Assembly: GCA_963921425.1 (NCBI GenBank)
Contig: OY992840.1
Span: 3,536,501-3,600,500, forward strand
Length of the DNA stretch: 64,000 nucleotides
DNA from: Dryas octopetala
Lineage: Eukaryota; Streptophyta; Magnoliopsida; Rosales; Rosaceae
Direction: 5' to 3'
The stretch's first letter is position 1. Each line of letters starts with the position of its first letter. Below the pieces are notes generated by a model. It made no database searches. It had not been told where the DNA came from and saw only the letters and a program-made list of their open reading frames with translations. This document shows, in pieces, positions 1-10,155 of the stretch. The position numbers and the translations under genes were made by a program.

Positions 1-408
1 AATTAAAAGTGACTATAACTAAAGTACATAGATAGGTTTTTGGTTTTTTGGCCTTGCTCTTGAGTCCTTTGCCCGTGAATGCCATTTGCATCAATTCTTC
101 TAGCCAGCTTTTTGGATGGCCAAGATTCCATGCAATGGATTTATGTAACTTATCATGCATGGAATCTCTTGGGTGTACAAATTTTCTATGCAAGATTCCC
201 ACGGGCCGGGTAATGTATGCTTGCTTGGTCCAATAATTATAATGCTAGCTTGCTCTATTCAATGGACACAAGACTAGTCCAATATAATATTTGATCATTA
301 TAATTGAACTCTCCATCATACTCTCCGCTCATAACCACACTTTCAATATTATCACTATCATTTCAACACCTCTCCTCTTCAACACCACACCTTTTCAACC
401 CCCCGAGA

Positions 409-2095
409 ATGAATCTTAACATTGTTCAAGATTGGGATGATGAGGAGTCACTAATCATGAATTTCATTGCAATGTATGTCAACCATGAGATACAAAACAA
501 GACGAATGCCCAACCTCATCACGGTTCAGTTCCAGGAAAGCAATACATTGACTGTCGGGGGGGGGGGGGGGGGGCGCTGAAGATCTTCAGTTGGATTACT
601 TTAGCCCTAATCCAACCTACATGCGAGACATGTTTCGGTGACGCTATATAATGTACCCGAAGTTGTTTAATCGCATCCAGGACGAAGTGAGTTCGTACAA
701 TGATTTCTTCATCCAAAGGCCCCATGCCGTCGGGCATAACGGGTTATCCAGGGAGCAAAAGACGAGTGCAGCCATGAATCAACTAACTTATGGCGTAGCC
801 GTCGATTATCTGAATGATAAACTCAGAATGGGCGCATCCACGACATTAATGTGCTTAAGGAAATTATGTGAAGCTATCGTGGCCGTGTTTGGAGGACGCT
901 ACCTTCGTGCACCAACTACTACTGATCTTGAAAGGCTACTAAGAAAAGGGAAAAAGCGTGGCTTTCCGGGCATGATCGAGAGTATTGACTCCATGCATTG
1001 GGTTTGGAAGAACTGTCCACCATCATTTTGGAGGCTGTGGCATTGTATAACCTATGGATATGACATGCTTTCTTTGGTATTCCGAAAGCCAACAATGACT
1101 TGAACATGCTTGATGCTTCTCTTGTCTTTGAGGACCTGTACGTGGGGCCCCGAGTGTTAACTTTTTCGTCAATGGGAAACAATACTAGATGGCATACTAT
1201 TTGGCAGATGGAATCTATATATCCAAAGTGGGCAACCTTTGTTCAATCCTTTAAGTAACTAGCTAATCCCAAGCACACATATTTTTTGACAATGCAAGCA
1301 AGTTATCAAAATGATGTTGAACACGCATTTGGGGTACGTACTACAAGCCCGTTTTGCTATTATTGCACAACCGGCCCGGTGTTGGAACCCACACGTCATG
1401 GAAACCATCATGAAGGCATGTATCATCATGCACAATATAATCGTTGAAGATGAGTATGAGTTTGATTCGTATGACGATGCCGAAGAAGAGGCATTTGCAG
1501 TTGTTCATCGTGTTATCCAACAATATGACCTCAGTGTTAACTTTTTCATCAATGGGAAATAATACTAGATGGCGTACTATTTGGCAGATCGAAACTATAT
1601 ATCCAAAGTGGGCAACCTTTGTTCAATCCTTTAAGTAACCGGCTAATCACAAGCACACATATTTTTCGACAATGCAAGCAAGTTATCGAAAGGATGTTGA
1701 ACGCGTATTTGGGGTACGTACTGCAAGCCCGTTTTGCTATTATTGCACAACTGACCCAATGTTGGAACCCACACGTCATGGAAACCATCATAAAGGCATG
1801 TATCATCATGCACAATATAATCGTTGAAGATGAGTATGAGTTTGATTCGGATGACGATGCCGAAGAAGAGGCATTTGCAGTTGTTCATCGTATTGTCTAA
1901 CAATATGATCGAATGCCTACGTCGGGAAAGCAGGGATCCAGTACCCCGTCTCTACTAGAAGTCAATCGTAGTGGAACAATAAGTAGTGCATACATGAGAC
2001 GTTACAGGACCGTGAGAGATGATGGAAGACATTTCACACTTCGAAATGATCTTGTTGAGCATATGTGGGATCGCAAAGGGGATGATAGTTCGTAG
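409..2095 (+). pseudogene. PIF/Harbinger-type transposase (DDE_Tnp_4 family), decayed
   Basis: The conceptual reading resembles plant PIF/Harbinger nuclease transposases, which cut and insert Harbinger elements. An N-terminal piece starts at 409. The longest open stretch (651-1103) carries the family segments ending GFPGMIESIDSMHW and WKNCP. C-terminal pieces include the ACIIMHNIIVEDEYEFDSDD block, and a final piece ending at 2095 contains LRNDLVEHMW. The frame is broken several times. A run of about 18 G interrupts the N-terminal part near 557-574, and a 380-bp block of the C-terminal half is present twice in tandem (1153-1532 and 1533-1912). The catalytic D of SIDSMHW is visible, but the later catalytic region is scrambled by stops and shifts. 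I could not find terminal inverted repeats. It is a dead copy. The family call is from remembered homology; no search was run. Confidence 0.8.
1153..1912 (+). repeat. 380-bp tandem duplication inside the Harbinger pseudogene
   Basis: Two adjacent units, 1153-1532 and 1533-1912, align at a constant 380-bp offset with few substitutions. Both start AGTGTTAACTTTTT and end near CAACAATATGA. Each unit covers the same C-terminal part of the transposase, so this is a local duplication within the element and not two insertions. Confidence 0.9.
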
Positions 2096-2774
2096 ATTTG
2101 AGCACCATGTTTAGCTCAATGTGTTGTATTGTTTTTCGTTCTATGTTGCAATGCTATGTTTTTAATTCTATGTTGTACTATATATGGTTTTTAAGTTTAA
2201 ATTATAATGAGCCGTTTTTATTATATGAATTATGGTTTTTTATTAAATTTGGGTATTAATTAAAATTATTAAAAAATATTAAATATTGAGCTCATTTTAA
2301 AGATTTTATCAAGATAATTTCCATGGTATAATTTTTAAAATAAATAAACTTAAAAATTTTAATTTGTAAGAGAATATACGAAAATATTAAAAACATATAG
2401 TTATTGAGTTATGCTATTGACTTGAATCATTGCAAACAAAACAGCTGAAGTGAAGTCAATAATTGACAAAATTCAAAAATGCTGATCAATAAGCTTGTAT
2501 TGACATACCAATTGACATTTTGCATTGCACATGCTCTAAATGTCCAAAAAACCCCTAAAATTTTCCCTCTTTCCCTATTATTTTTTAAAACTGGCTTCAT
2601 TTTAGGGTCCAGTTTAGGTAAGCTTCTACCCCTTAATTGTCTGACAGAAATGCAAATTTGAAAACAAACGGTCTTTTCATGTTCCCCTTTCTATATTTGC
2701 GCCTGTACAGTCTTCAGTTCTTCACTCTTTACCCCTATAACAATAAGCGAGACTGTGAGAGAGCCAAAGAGCCA
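2096..2774. other. AT-rich spacer and B3-gene upstream region
   Basis: There is no supportable gene here. The stretch is AT-rich after the Harbinger remnant and becomes pyrimidine-rich with short open frames towards the B3 start codon at 2775. It presumably holds the promoter and 5' leader of that gene, but I see no clear TATA box. Confidence 0.5.
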
Positions 2775-2829
2775 ATGGCTGTTATTCAAGAGCAGAAACA
2801 GAGCTCCTCTTATCTACCTCCTAAGGTCT

Positions 2830-2882
<53 letters not shown>

Positions 2883-5800
2883 GTATGTGTATGGATTTGC
2901 TTGTAAACTGAGTATGTGACTGTTTAATAATGGTTTGCAGATTAAGAAGGGGAGACCACCAAAGAACACAGAAAAGCTGTTCAGGAAAAAATCTTCATGC
3001 CTCAAACTGCTAACTGCAAACAATGTGAGAAACACTATGCTCTGTTTTTTTTTCTTTCTATTTTTATTGTGCTCTATTTATACTTATTCCATTAAAGTTT
3101 TGAAATTTATTAAATGTGCACAGAGAATGGTGTTAATGTGTTCTAGTTATAGAGGTTTGTAAAATGTGTTTTGACTTTTGACCAAATAATTTGGCATACT
3201 TTTGGCAGAACAATATACCTGTGGGGCACCTTAGACGATACAAAAAAAAAAAAAAAAATTAAAACTCATAATATAGAAAAAAATATAAAAATTTTGTTCA
3301 TTACAATTACAATTGTTTGTCAGTTTTTATATTTTGAAACCGTTTCACAATGACCTCATTGTGAATAATATGAAAACACATGAGAGTTGAAAAATCTATT
3401 GACTTTTTTAGCAGTATTTAAGTAAAATAGTTGTTTCGACCAAAAAAAAAAAAAGTCAAATAGTTGAAGTCTTGAAGAGTTAAAACAGTATATATAATAT
3501 AATATTATATTACATTGCATTTTATGCTTACTTTGTATTCTTCAGTAAATAACATTTTAAACAGGCATTCAAATACCCCCAATATATCCAAAGTACACAA
3601 TACTTTTCTTCCAAAATGTTTTGGGGGGGGGAGGGGGGAACAAATGGGGACAATTGATCCCCCCATGAACCCATATTTCTTCCCCTAGGTGTAGATGGTT
3701 GATCCCATGATTCATTGTTGGTTCCTTAAAGCTTGGAGGCAAGGTATTTGTAGAAATGCATCAAAAAGGCTAATGTGAAGGGGAGGAGCAGTTGAGCATA
3801 TCATATGTCTATCACATGTATGTCTGAGAGGAGACTATTTTTTTACTGACTCACCCATGATTCGTTGCAAATTTGCAATTCTTCTAATTGGTTCTAGCTT
3901 TTTCTCATAAGTTCCACATTTTCTCCTCTCCCAAACAGCCTCCTACCTCTTGATATGCTCGATGATGATTTAAATGCTTTAAGTGAGACTTAGGTGTTTC
4001 TTGTTCTTGGCATTTTCCAATGAATCTATTTTCTAAAAGCAGAGGTTGATTTTTTTTTTTTTGTTTAATCCTAATGAATCTTGAGTCTTTACAGTTTGTA
4101 TATGAGCTGCTCATCCTTAAAGTAATAAAAACATAAAAGAGTACAGATTTTATATTTTGACCCCATAAGGAAATATTCTTGGATCCGCCACTGACTGCAT
4201 GAACATTTCAGCAACCAAAGACTTCCTGCAAACAACAAGTTTTCGTTTGTGTTCATTGTCTGCAATTTTGATGACTGAAAAGGAAAAACCGAACTGTTTC
4301 TGAAAATGGCCTGCCCAAGACTTCAAACTATTTACAGTGAGTATAGGGTGCTGCTGTTTCCTTTCTCTATGTTTTGTTTCTACTATGGATGCCTTGGTGT
4401 GATTTCAAACCCAGTCTGGGTCAAATTTTTCATTGAACTTGAACTGGCCAACAATTTCTCATTTCTTAATTGTCTGTGGATGACTAGATGGATTTTTGAA
4501 ATTTTTTTTTTTCAATATATTCAAATACTGAATTTAATAACACAATTGCAAATTCTTGGAATACAGGCAGTCAATGCTAATCCCATGAACTCTGAAAGGT
4601 CAGTAAGTATATTTTAATTACCTAATCTGTTGTTCCTCAATATTTTTTTTGCGATAGTAATACTGAAACCTCAATCTTTTAATAGTCATAAACGAAAGAG
4701 AGCCACAGTAGAAGACTTGTATGAAACTTCTGCAGCTCGGGTTTCTGCTCAGGAAAGAGCAAAGGAGGTTCAAGCGAACCTAGCACCCGGGTTCCCTTCT
4801 ACACACAAAGTTATGCTCCCATCACATGTTACTGGAGGATTCTGGCTTGTAAGCCTCACCCTCTTCACAATTCTTCAATTTTATGAAGGCATAGACTAGT
4901 AGGATGACTTATATATATGCATTTAACTTTGGTTTGACAGGGTCTTCCTAAGAAATTCTGCCGTGACTATTTGCCAAAGAAAGATACAATGTTTGTTTTG
5001 GAAGATGAAAGTGGGGCAGAACATCAAACGAAATATCTTTGGGAAAAGGTGGGACTAAGTGGTGGATGGAGAGGGTTCTCAATTGCTCACAAGTTAGTGG
5101 AGGGAGATGTTGTAGTTTTCCATCTAGTCACTCCTTCCAAATTTAAGGTAACTCATTAAACCTTCTTGAAAATTTTGTGTTGATATTTTGTTTAATACTC
5201 TCAAAATTATTTGATTGCAAGTACTATTATGCTACATTTAGTTAGATCGGTGGATTGCCTTAAAAGATTGGCCATTGGTTTGCAAACTAAATCTTCTCAA
5301 TGTAGAGTGTATATAGAAAAATAGATGCTATGAAGGTCGCCTTGATTTTGACCATAATGATGAATTGATGTGGATATTTAGCCTATGATTTGAAGGAAAA
5401 GGGTAGAATTAATTTGGTTGATGTGGATTTGTTGAGTTTGTCATATTTTTCTTAAATTTGGATGGGCCTATTTTTGAATGGAGATTTCGAAAAGGATAAG
5501 ACTACATTGGTTGACTTTTAGATTTTTTGAGTTTTTCATACTTTTCTTAAATTTAGATGGGGTTTCTCTTCAAAGGAGATTTGAAGGTTCTTATGGTTCT
5601 TCTTGAATGGAGCCCTTGCATATATGTGGAATATTGAGCATAGATTATAGTTATTTTGCATTGAGATACTACTTCTGGATGCATATTCATGCCTTTGCTG
5701 CGTACTTGTTTAGGTGTATATTGTTAGAAAAAATGGTTCAGATGATCTGGATTGCGCACTAGGTCTTATCAGTTTAGATGCTTGCATCAAACAAAGGGAT

Positions 5801-6674
5801 GCTGGTAAGTTGTTTCAAGATTCACCAAGTTCGGTTTTTTAAATGGCTTGACAGTAACAACTTTTACTCTCTTTGATCTCCATATGTGATTTCACCACGT
5901 TATTTTTCTAATTGAATCAAACAAATGATCCATGTAAATCATGCAGCTGACATTACTCCACTTGAAAGGGCAGAAAATGAGAATTTGGAACCTATTTCAG
6001 AGGACAGTCAAGAAAATATTCAAAAGAACAACGCAATAGCTTGTATTACAAAATCTGGTCCAATATCAGATCACTCTGAAAATGAAAGTGAAAGTCTTGG
6101 TTCTGATGTTATGGATGGAATTAGACTTTCAGAATCTGTTGTCATATTTGAAGAAGTGAGATGCATCGAGAACTTCAATGTTCTAGTCAATGGTTTAATC
6201 ATAAATTCTGAGTTTTCAAAACACCTCCTGAACAAGTACTATGAGCTTTGCTGCAGTCAAAAGTTATTCCTTCATGACCGTCTTCTTGAGGGTCTGAACT
6301 GCAAACTTGCTGCTGGAGTAATTTCCGAGACAATCAACATTGCAGATGCCATTAGGTCCTGCAAGATCACTACCTCAGAATGTTATTTTTCCACTTGGGA
6401 TAAGACTTTGAAAGCCTTTGAGGAGTTAGGCATGAATGTCGGCTTCCTGCGTACCAGGCTGGAACAGCTTGTAAGTCTTGCTTCCAAATCAAAAAGATGT
6501 AAAGCGGCTAGACTTGAAAGTGACCAAGCAGAAGAGGAGATGAGAGCCTTGGAGGCAAAGCTTTTGGAAGTAAAAGAGACCATGAATAGGCTTGACTCTG
6601 AGATTGAGACTATAAGTGAGAGTTCTGAGAGGCTTGAGCTCATGTTCCGAGAAGTGGCTAATGCCCCTTGGTGA
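2775..6674 (+). CDS. B3 domain-containing protein (At5g42700 / Os01g0234100-like), seven exons
   Basis: Predicted nuclear DNA-binding protein of the plant B3 superfamily. Proposed exons: 2775-2882, 2941-3024, 4567-4598, 4686-4848, 4941-5147, 5714-5804 and 5947-6674, all with GT-AG borders and consistent phase, giving about 470 residues. Exon 1 may instead end at 2825, giving about 451 residues and excluding a (CT)n tract that would encode a Ser-Leu run. Order in the protein: a basic KKGRPPK segment resembling an AT-hook; KRKRATVEDLYETSAARVS, typical of this B3 subgroup; then the B3 fold from about LPSHVTGGFW through GLPKKFC, GLSGGWRGFSIAHKLVEGD and VVVFHLVTPSKFKVYIVRKN. The long last exon is acidic and then charged, with a probable coiled coil rich in E/K/L near the C terminus. 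DNA binding is inferred from the family; the target genes are unknown. Introns 2 and 5 are long, at 1.5 and 0.57 kb. I see no disabling mutation. Confidence 0.85.
2834..2880. repeat. (CT)n microsatellite in or beside exon 1 of the B3 gene
   Basis: An uninterrupted CT dinucleotide run lies immediately before a good donor site (CAG|GTATGT at 2882/2883). If the donor at 2826 (AAG|GTCTTC) is used instead, the run is intronic. Confidence 0.9.
3025..4566 (+). other. Intron 2 of the B3 gene
   Basis: This 1.54 kb intron lies between AAT|GTGAGA and ATACAG|GCA. It contains A-runs near 3241-3258 and 3440, a G-rich tract at 3621-3638 and a short stretch near 4150-4200 that reads like the end of an old transposon. 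I see no gene in it. The open frame at 4306-4617 has no recognisable content. Confidence 0.6.
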
Positions 6675-7031
6675 TGGCAAACTTCAATTCCTCTTTCTTC
6701 CTTTTTGGTATAGCTCAAGCTTTATAGTCCAAGAACTAGAAATGTGCAAAAGCTAAATGATGAAGAAACGTTTTATGTCGAGCATTCAGCTTTTTTTTTT
6801 TTTGTGGAGTTCCATGCGCATCAATTGGCAATCTTTTGTATAGGAGATATTGTACGACAGCAATGTAGTTTTCCTTTTGCTGAGTTTTTGGGTAAGTTAA
6901 CAATAGAATTATGATCATTAGAGGGATCAGTTGCTACCAAGCAGGGAGGATTACTGTACCTTCTTGTTCTCTCTTTTGTAATTTCTAGTTCAAATATATT
7001 GGACAATATGATATAGAACCAATTGACCAAG

Positions 7032-7032
<1 letters not shown>

Positions 7033-7093
<61 letters not shown>

Positions 7094-7098
7094 TCTCT
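7033..7098. repeat. (CT)n microsatellite, leader of the polygalacturonase fragment
   Basis: A CT dinucleotide run with one CCC interruption sits directly upstream of the degraded start region, as does the CT run at 57689-57734 in the intact gene. Confidence 0.9.
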
Positions 7099-7837
7099 AA
7101 TATTGTGTGAATATGGAAAACCCCAGAAGTAAGCGTCATTCTTATTCTCACTTGTCTTTGTCTTAATGAACTCATCCTTAGCAAACCATCTCTGTTTTGA
7201 TTGACCTCCTACTACCTTTAATCCACGGTTAGGTGAAATTTAGATTGTTCAGTTATTTTAAAGGGCCCACCACAATAAAGGGCCCCCTAATTTAGACGAA
7301 TGTTATATAGGCTTTGTTTATTATTTATTAAACTCTGAAATACACAGATAACTTATTGAGCATTTGTCTTATAGTCTGTGTCTCTAACTAGCATGTCAAA
7401 AAACTACGTACCAATACCCTACAAAAAGGAATAACATGGCACAACTTACACTAATAATTTGGTGTCGAACTAATTAGAAATAATAAAAGTAACCATAGAA
7501 GACAAAGAAAGAAAAAAAAAAAGTTGGGCTTTAATTAATCATTTTTTATGTTTTATATTTGACCCTAAGAAAGACAATTTTACCCTCCATTGTGAATTAG
7601 GATTTTTCTCTGTTTTTTATTTCGATGCATTGTTATGTTAATTCAATGCTTTCTTTGATATTGTTAGAGTTAGCAAAATTATGTTTTAGCTTTATATTCT
7701 TAACTTCAAACATATTGATTTTCTTTTTTATACTGTCATACTTTAAAAGAAATGTACAAATGTCTTATTACTTCTTAAAGTTTGTTTTTGCTTTCTAACT
7801 TAGTACTTATTAAGCAATTTTTTTTTTGGGTTTTTTT

Positions 7838-8268
7838 CATATTTAGTACCTGAACTTTGACCATTGTCTTAATGTGGTACCTAAACTTTTATTTGTCCCA
7901 ATTGAGTACCTAAACTTTTATTTTGTGTTTAATAGGTACCAAAATGAGATTTCTGTTAAAATTATCAACAAAAGTTAGGGGCAATATAGTCACTTCAAAA
8001 AATTTATATTTTATTTTTAATTTTTAATTTTTTTTGTTTGTTGTGTGTTTTTTTTTTTTAATAATTTTAAACATAAAAAGAAAATAATTAAAATATACTT
8101 TGACTATATTGCCCCTAATTTTTATTGACAATTTTAACAAAAATTCATTTTGGTACCTATTAGACACAAAATAAAAGTTTAGGTACTCAATTGGGATAAA
8201 TAAAAGTTTAGGTACCACATTAAGATAAGGGTCAAAGTTTAGGTACTAAATATGAAATAAATCCTTTT
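7838..8268. mobile_element. Fold-back MITE, probably MULE-derived, copy 1
   Basis: The left arm begins GGGTTTTTTTCATATTTAGT. The right arm is its inverse, ending ACTAAATATGAAATAAATCC. Arms of about 190 bp flank an AT-rich centre. Each arm contains repeated GTACCTAAACTTT units. A second copy lies at 53938-54361. The flanks are poly-T on both sides, so the target duplication cannot be resolved here. There is no coding capacity. Confidence 0.8.
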
Positions 8269-8339
8269 TTTTTTCTTCGTAAATGTTGTAGGCTCATTCC
8301 ATTAACCTTCATACTAATGCATTTTATTGAAACTAAATT

Positions 8340-8642
8340 TTACAAATAGGCATCTAATATGTTGGAAAAAAAAAATTGTACAGTAATAAGGGCCTCATTT
8401 TTAAATTTCGCACAGGGCCCCGTAAATCTTAAGAACGGCCTTGCACCTTCCACATGGCCGGCACCCTTGTCTCCCCGTTGGATTACTAAAGCTTACAAAT
8501 AGGCATCTAATATGTTGGAAAAAAAAAAAAAATTGTACACTAATAAGGACCTCATTTTTAAATTCCGCATAGGGCCCCGTAAATCTTAAGAACGGCCCTG
8601 CACCTTCCACATGGCCGGCACCCATGTCTCCCCGTTGGATTA
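8340..8642. repeat. ~152-bp tandem duplication including polygalacturonase sequence
   Basis: Two units (about 8340-8485 and 8492-8642) share TACAAATAGGCATCTAATAT, an A-run, CCTCATTTTTAAATT, GGGCCCCGTAAATCTTAAGA and the polygalacturonase-derived CCACATGGCCGGCACCC block. Only the second unit continues into the rest of exon 1. Confidence 0.85.
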
Positions 8643-9599
8643 CTGTCGTTGGAAACGCTGGCAACTGGCTTTTCTTTGAGCATGAATGGGTTACCATCTC
8701 TGGTGGAATTCTTGATGGTCAAGGCACTGCTTTTTGGACTTGCAAGGCCTCGGGCGAGAGTTGCCCCAACGGAGCAACGGTATGTACTTTGTCAAATTAC
8801 AAAATTATCCTCTATGTAGCCTAGGGACCTTTTAATTCACATATGCATGCCAAGTTATAAGAGGGTACACCACGGTCTTTTTGCAAGGAGTGTCTCCCTA
8901 TTAAGTACCTTTCATTCATAAACAATATATTAATATGAATTCATCAGATGCTCGATCTGTTAGTTTTTTCTGTGTTATTAGTTTAAGCTAGTTTTCTTTT
9001 AATTCTAGTCATGCAATTTTTATCCAAGTGTATGAGGCAAAACATAAAATGAATTCGTAACACTTTTCAGGTGTAAATGAAATTATATAAATCCTTGAAT
9101 TTATATTACGTAAACGTATGATTAGAATTAAAACTAGCAGAAAATGCAAATCCTATTAACATAATTTGCACTACTCAAACATTTCATTCATGCATTCAGT
9201 AAAAAGTCGGTGTTAAGAGGTAAAGATTAGTGGGCATTATATTGGTTAGATGGCTACTTTTCTTTGTAATAACTCTACTTTCTAAGTAACCAAACTAGTC
9301 GATCATACGCAGTAATGAAGAAATTAAGAGCTACCATTAATTAGTCTCATTGGTTACTTAAAGGTGAGGGGTCTATAAAGCCATAAACCATGCATGCATT
9401 AGTATACATTGTTGTATGCTGAATATTGAAATTCAAAATAAGAAAACAGGGCTGATATCGTTTGAGGTTTCATATCTTTTAGTTTGCTGCTCTAGTACTA
9501 AATTCCCACCATCTTTTGGTTTTAAATACATTACCTGAACCAATTAATGCTCTTTGATCTGCCCTAGATTAAAAATCCTTTTTAGCTTGAGATATTGGC

Positions 9600-9600
<1 letters not shown>

Positions 9601-9671
<71 letters not shown>
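9601..9671. repeat. (TTA)n microsatellite
   Basis: About 23 perfect TTA/ATT units. Confidence 0.95.
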
Positions 9672-10091
9672 TGTACTTTTTGGTTTCAATTATAGAAAAT
9701 TAGAATATACTCCTTTATCTTAAGTTTTTTTATTAAACCCTTAAACCCTTGTGACTTTTTCAATTTTGATTTCACTACAATTAATTTTTTCCACGTCATT
9801 AAATTATATATATTATAAATTATAATGACATGTCATCTTTTTGTATTTTTTTTCTTAATTTAAATTAGAGATAATTAGACTTAGATCCTTTAGAAAAACA
9901 GTTTTTAGATGAAGATCGGGGGGTATTTTAAAATTTATAAGAAAATCTTTTTAATTCATAATAAACTCCTTTTAATTTATAAGAAAATAATTTTAATTCA
10001 TAATAAAGTCATTTTCCGATTTGAAGGGTATTTACCCCTATTTGAAGGGTATTTCCCTTCCTAGGGTGTAGAGTGGGCTTTGTAAAGGCTG

Positions 10092-10155
10092 CATGTTAGG
10101 TTTTAACTCTGAGATTTTTGGCGGAGCCCAAAATCTTGGAGTTAAAACCTAACAT
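10092..10155. repeat. Short palindrome, MITE-end-like
   Basis: ATGTTAGGTTTTAACTC is mirrored by GAGTTAAAACCTAACAT around a centre containing GAGATTTTTGGCGGAGCCC. It may be a remnant of a small fold-back element. A related half-copy (GCATGTTAGGCTTTAACTTTG) occurs near 10618. Confidence 0.6.

Larger units (their letters stand above)
7033..8800 (+). pseudogene. Polygalacturonase gene fragment, disrupted sister of the 57.8 kb gene
   Basis: Three blocks match the intact gene at 57784-59980 in order and orientation. First, a CT-rich leader (7033-7098) and the signal-peptide start (ATGGAAAACCCCAGAAG near 7112), which then shifts frame. Second, a short block from about 8441 matching the GPC...[11 protein letters not shown] region of exon 1, with an internal deletion and a tandem duplication. 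Third, 8640-8780 matches the stretch encoding [11 protein letters not shown] to ESCPNGAT, followed by the same exon-1 donor GTATGTACTTT. Resemblance continues some way into intron 1 (AAGTTATAAGAGGGTA in both). The middle of exon 1 is missing and replaced by AT-rich DNA and a fold-back MITE at 7838-8268. Exons 2-4 are not seen. It cannot encode a functional enzyme. Confidence 0.85.

Noticed and set aside
2814-3035. Minus-strand open frame with Arg-Glu repeats
   Set aside because: It is the reverse of the CT microsatellite and overlaps the B3 exons.
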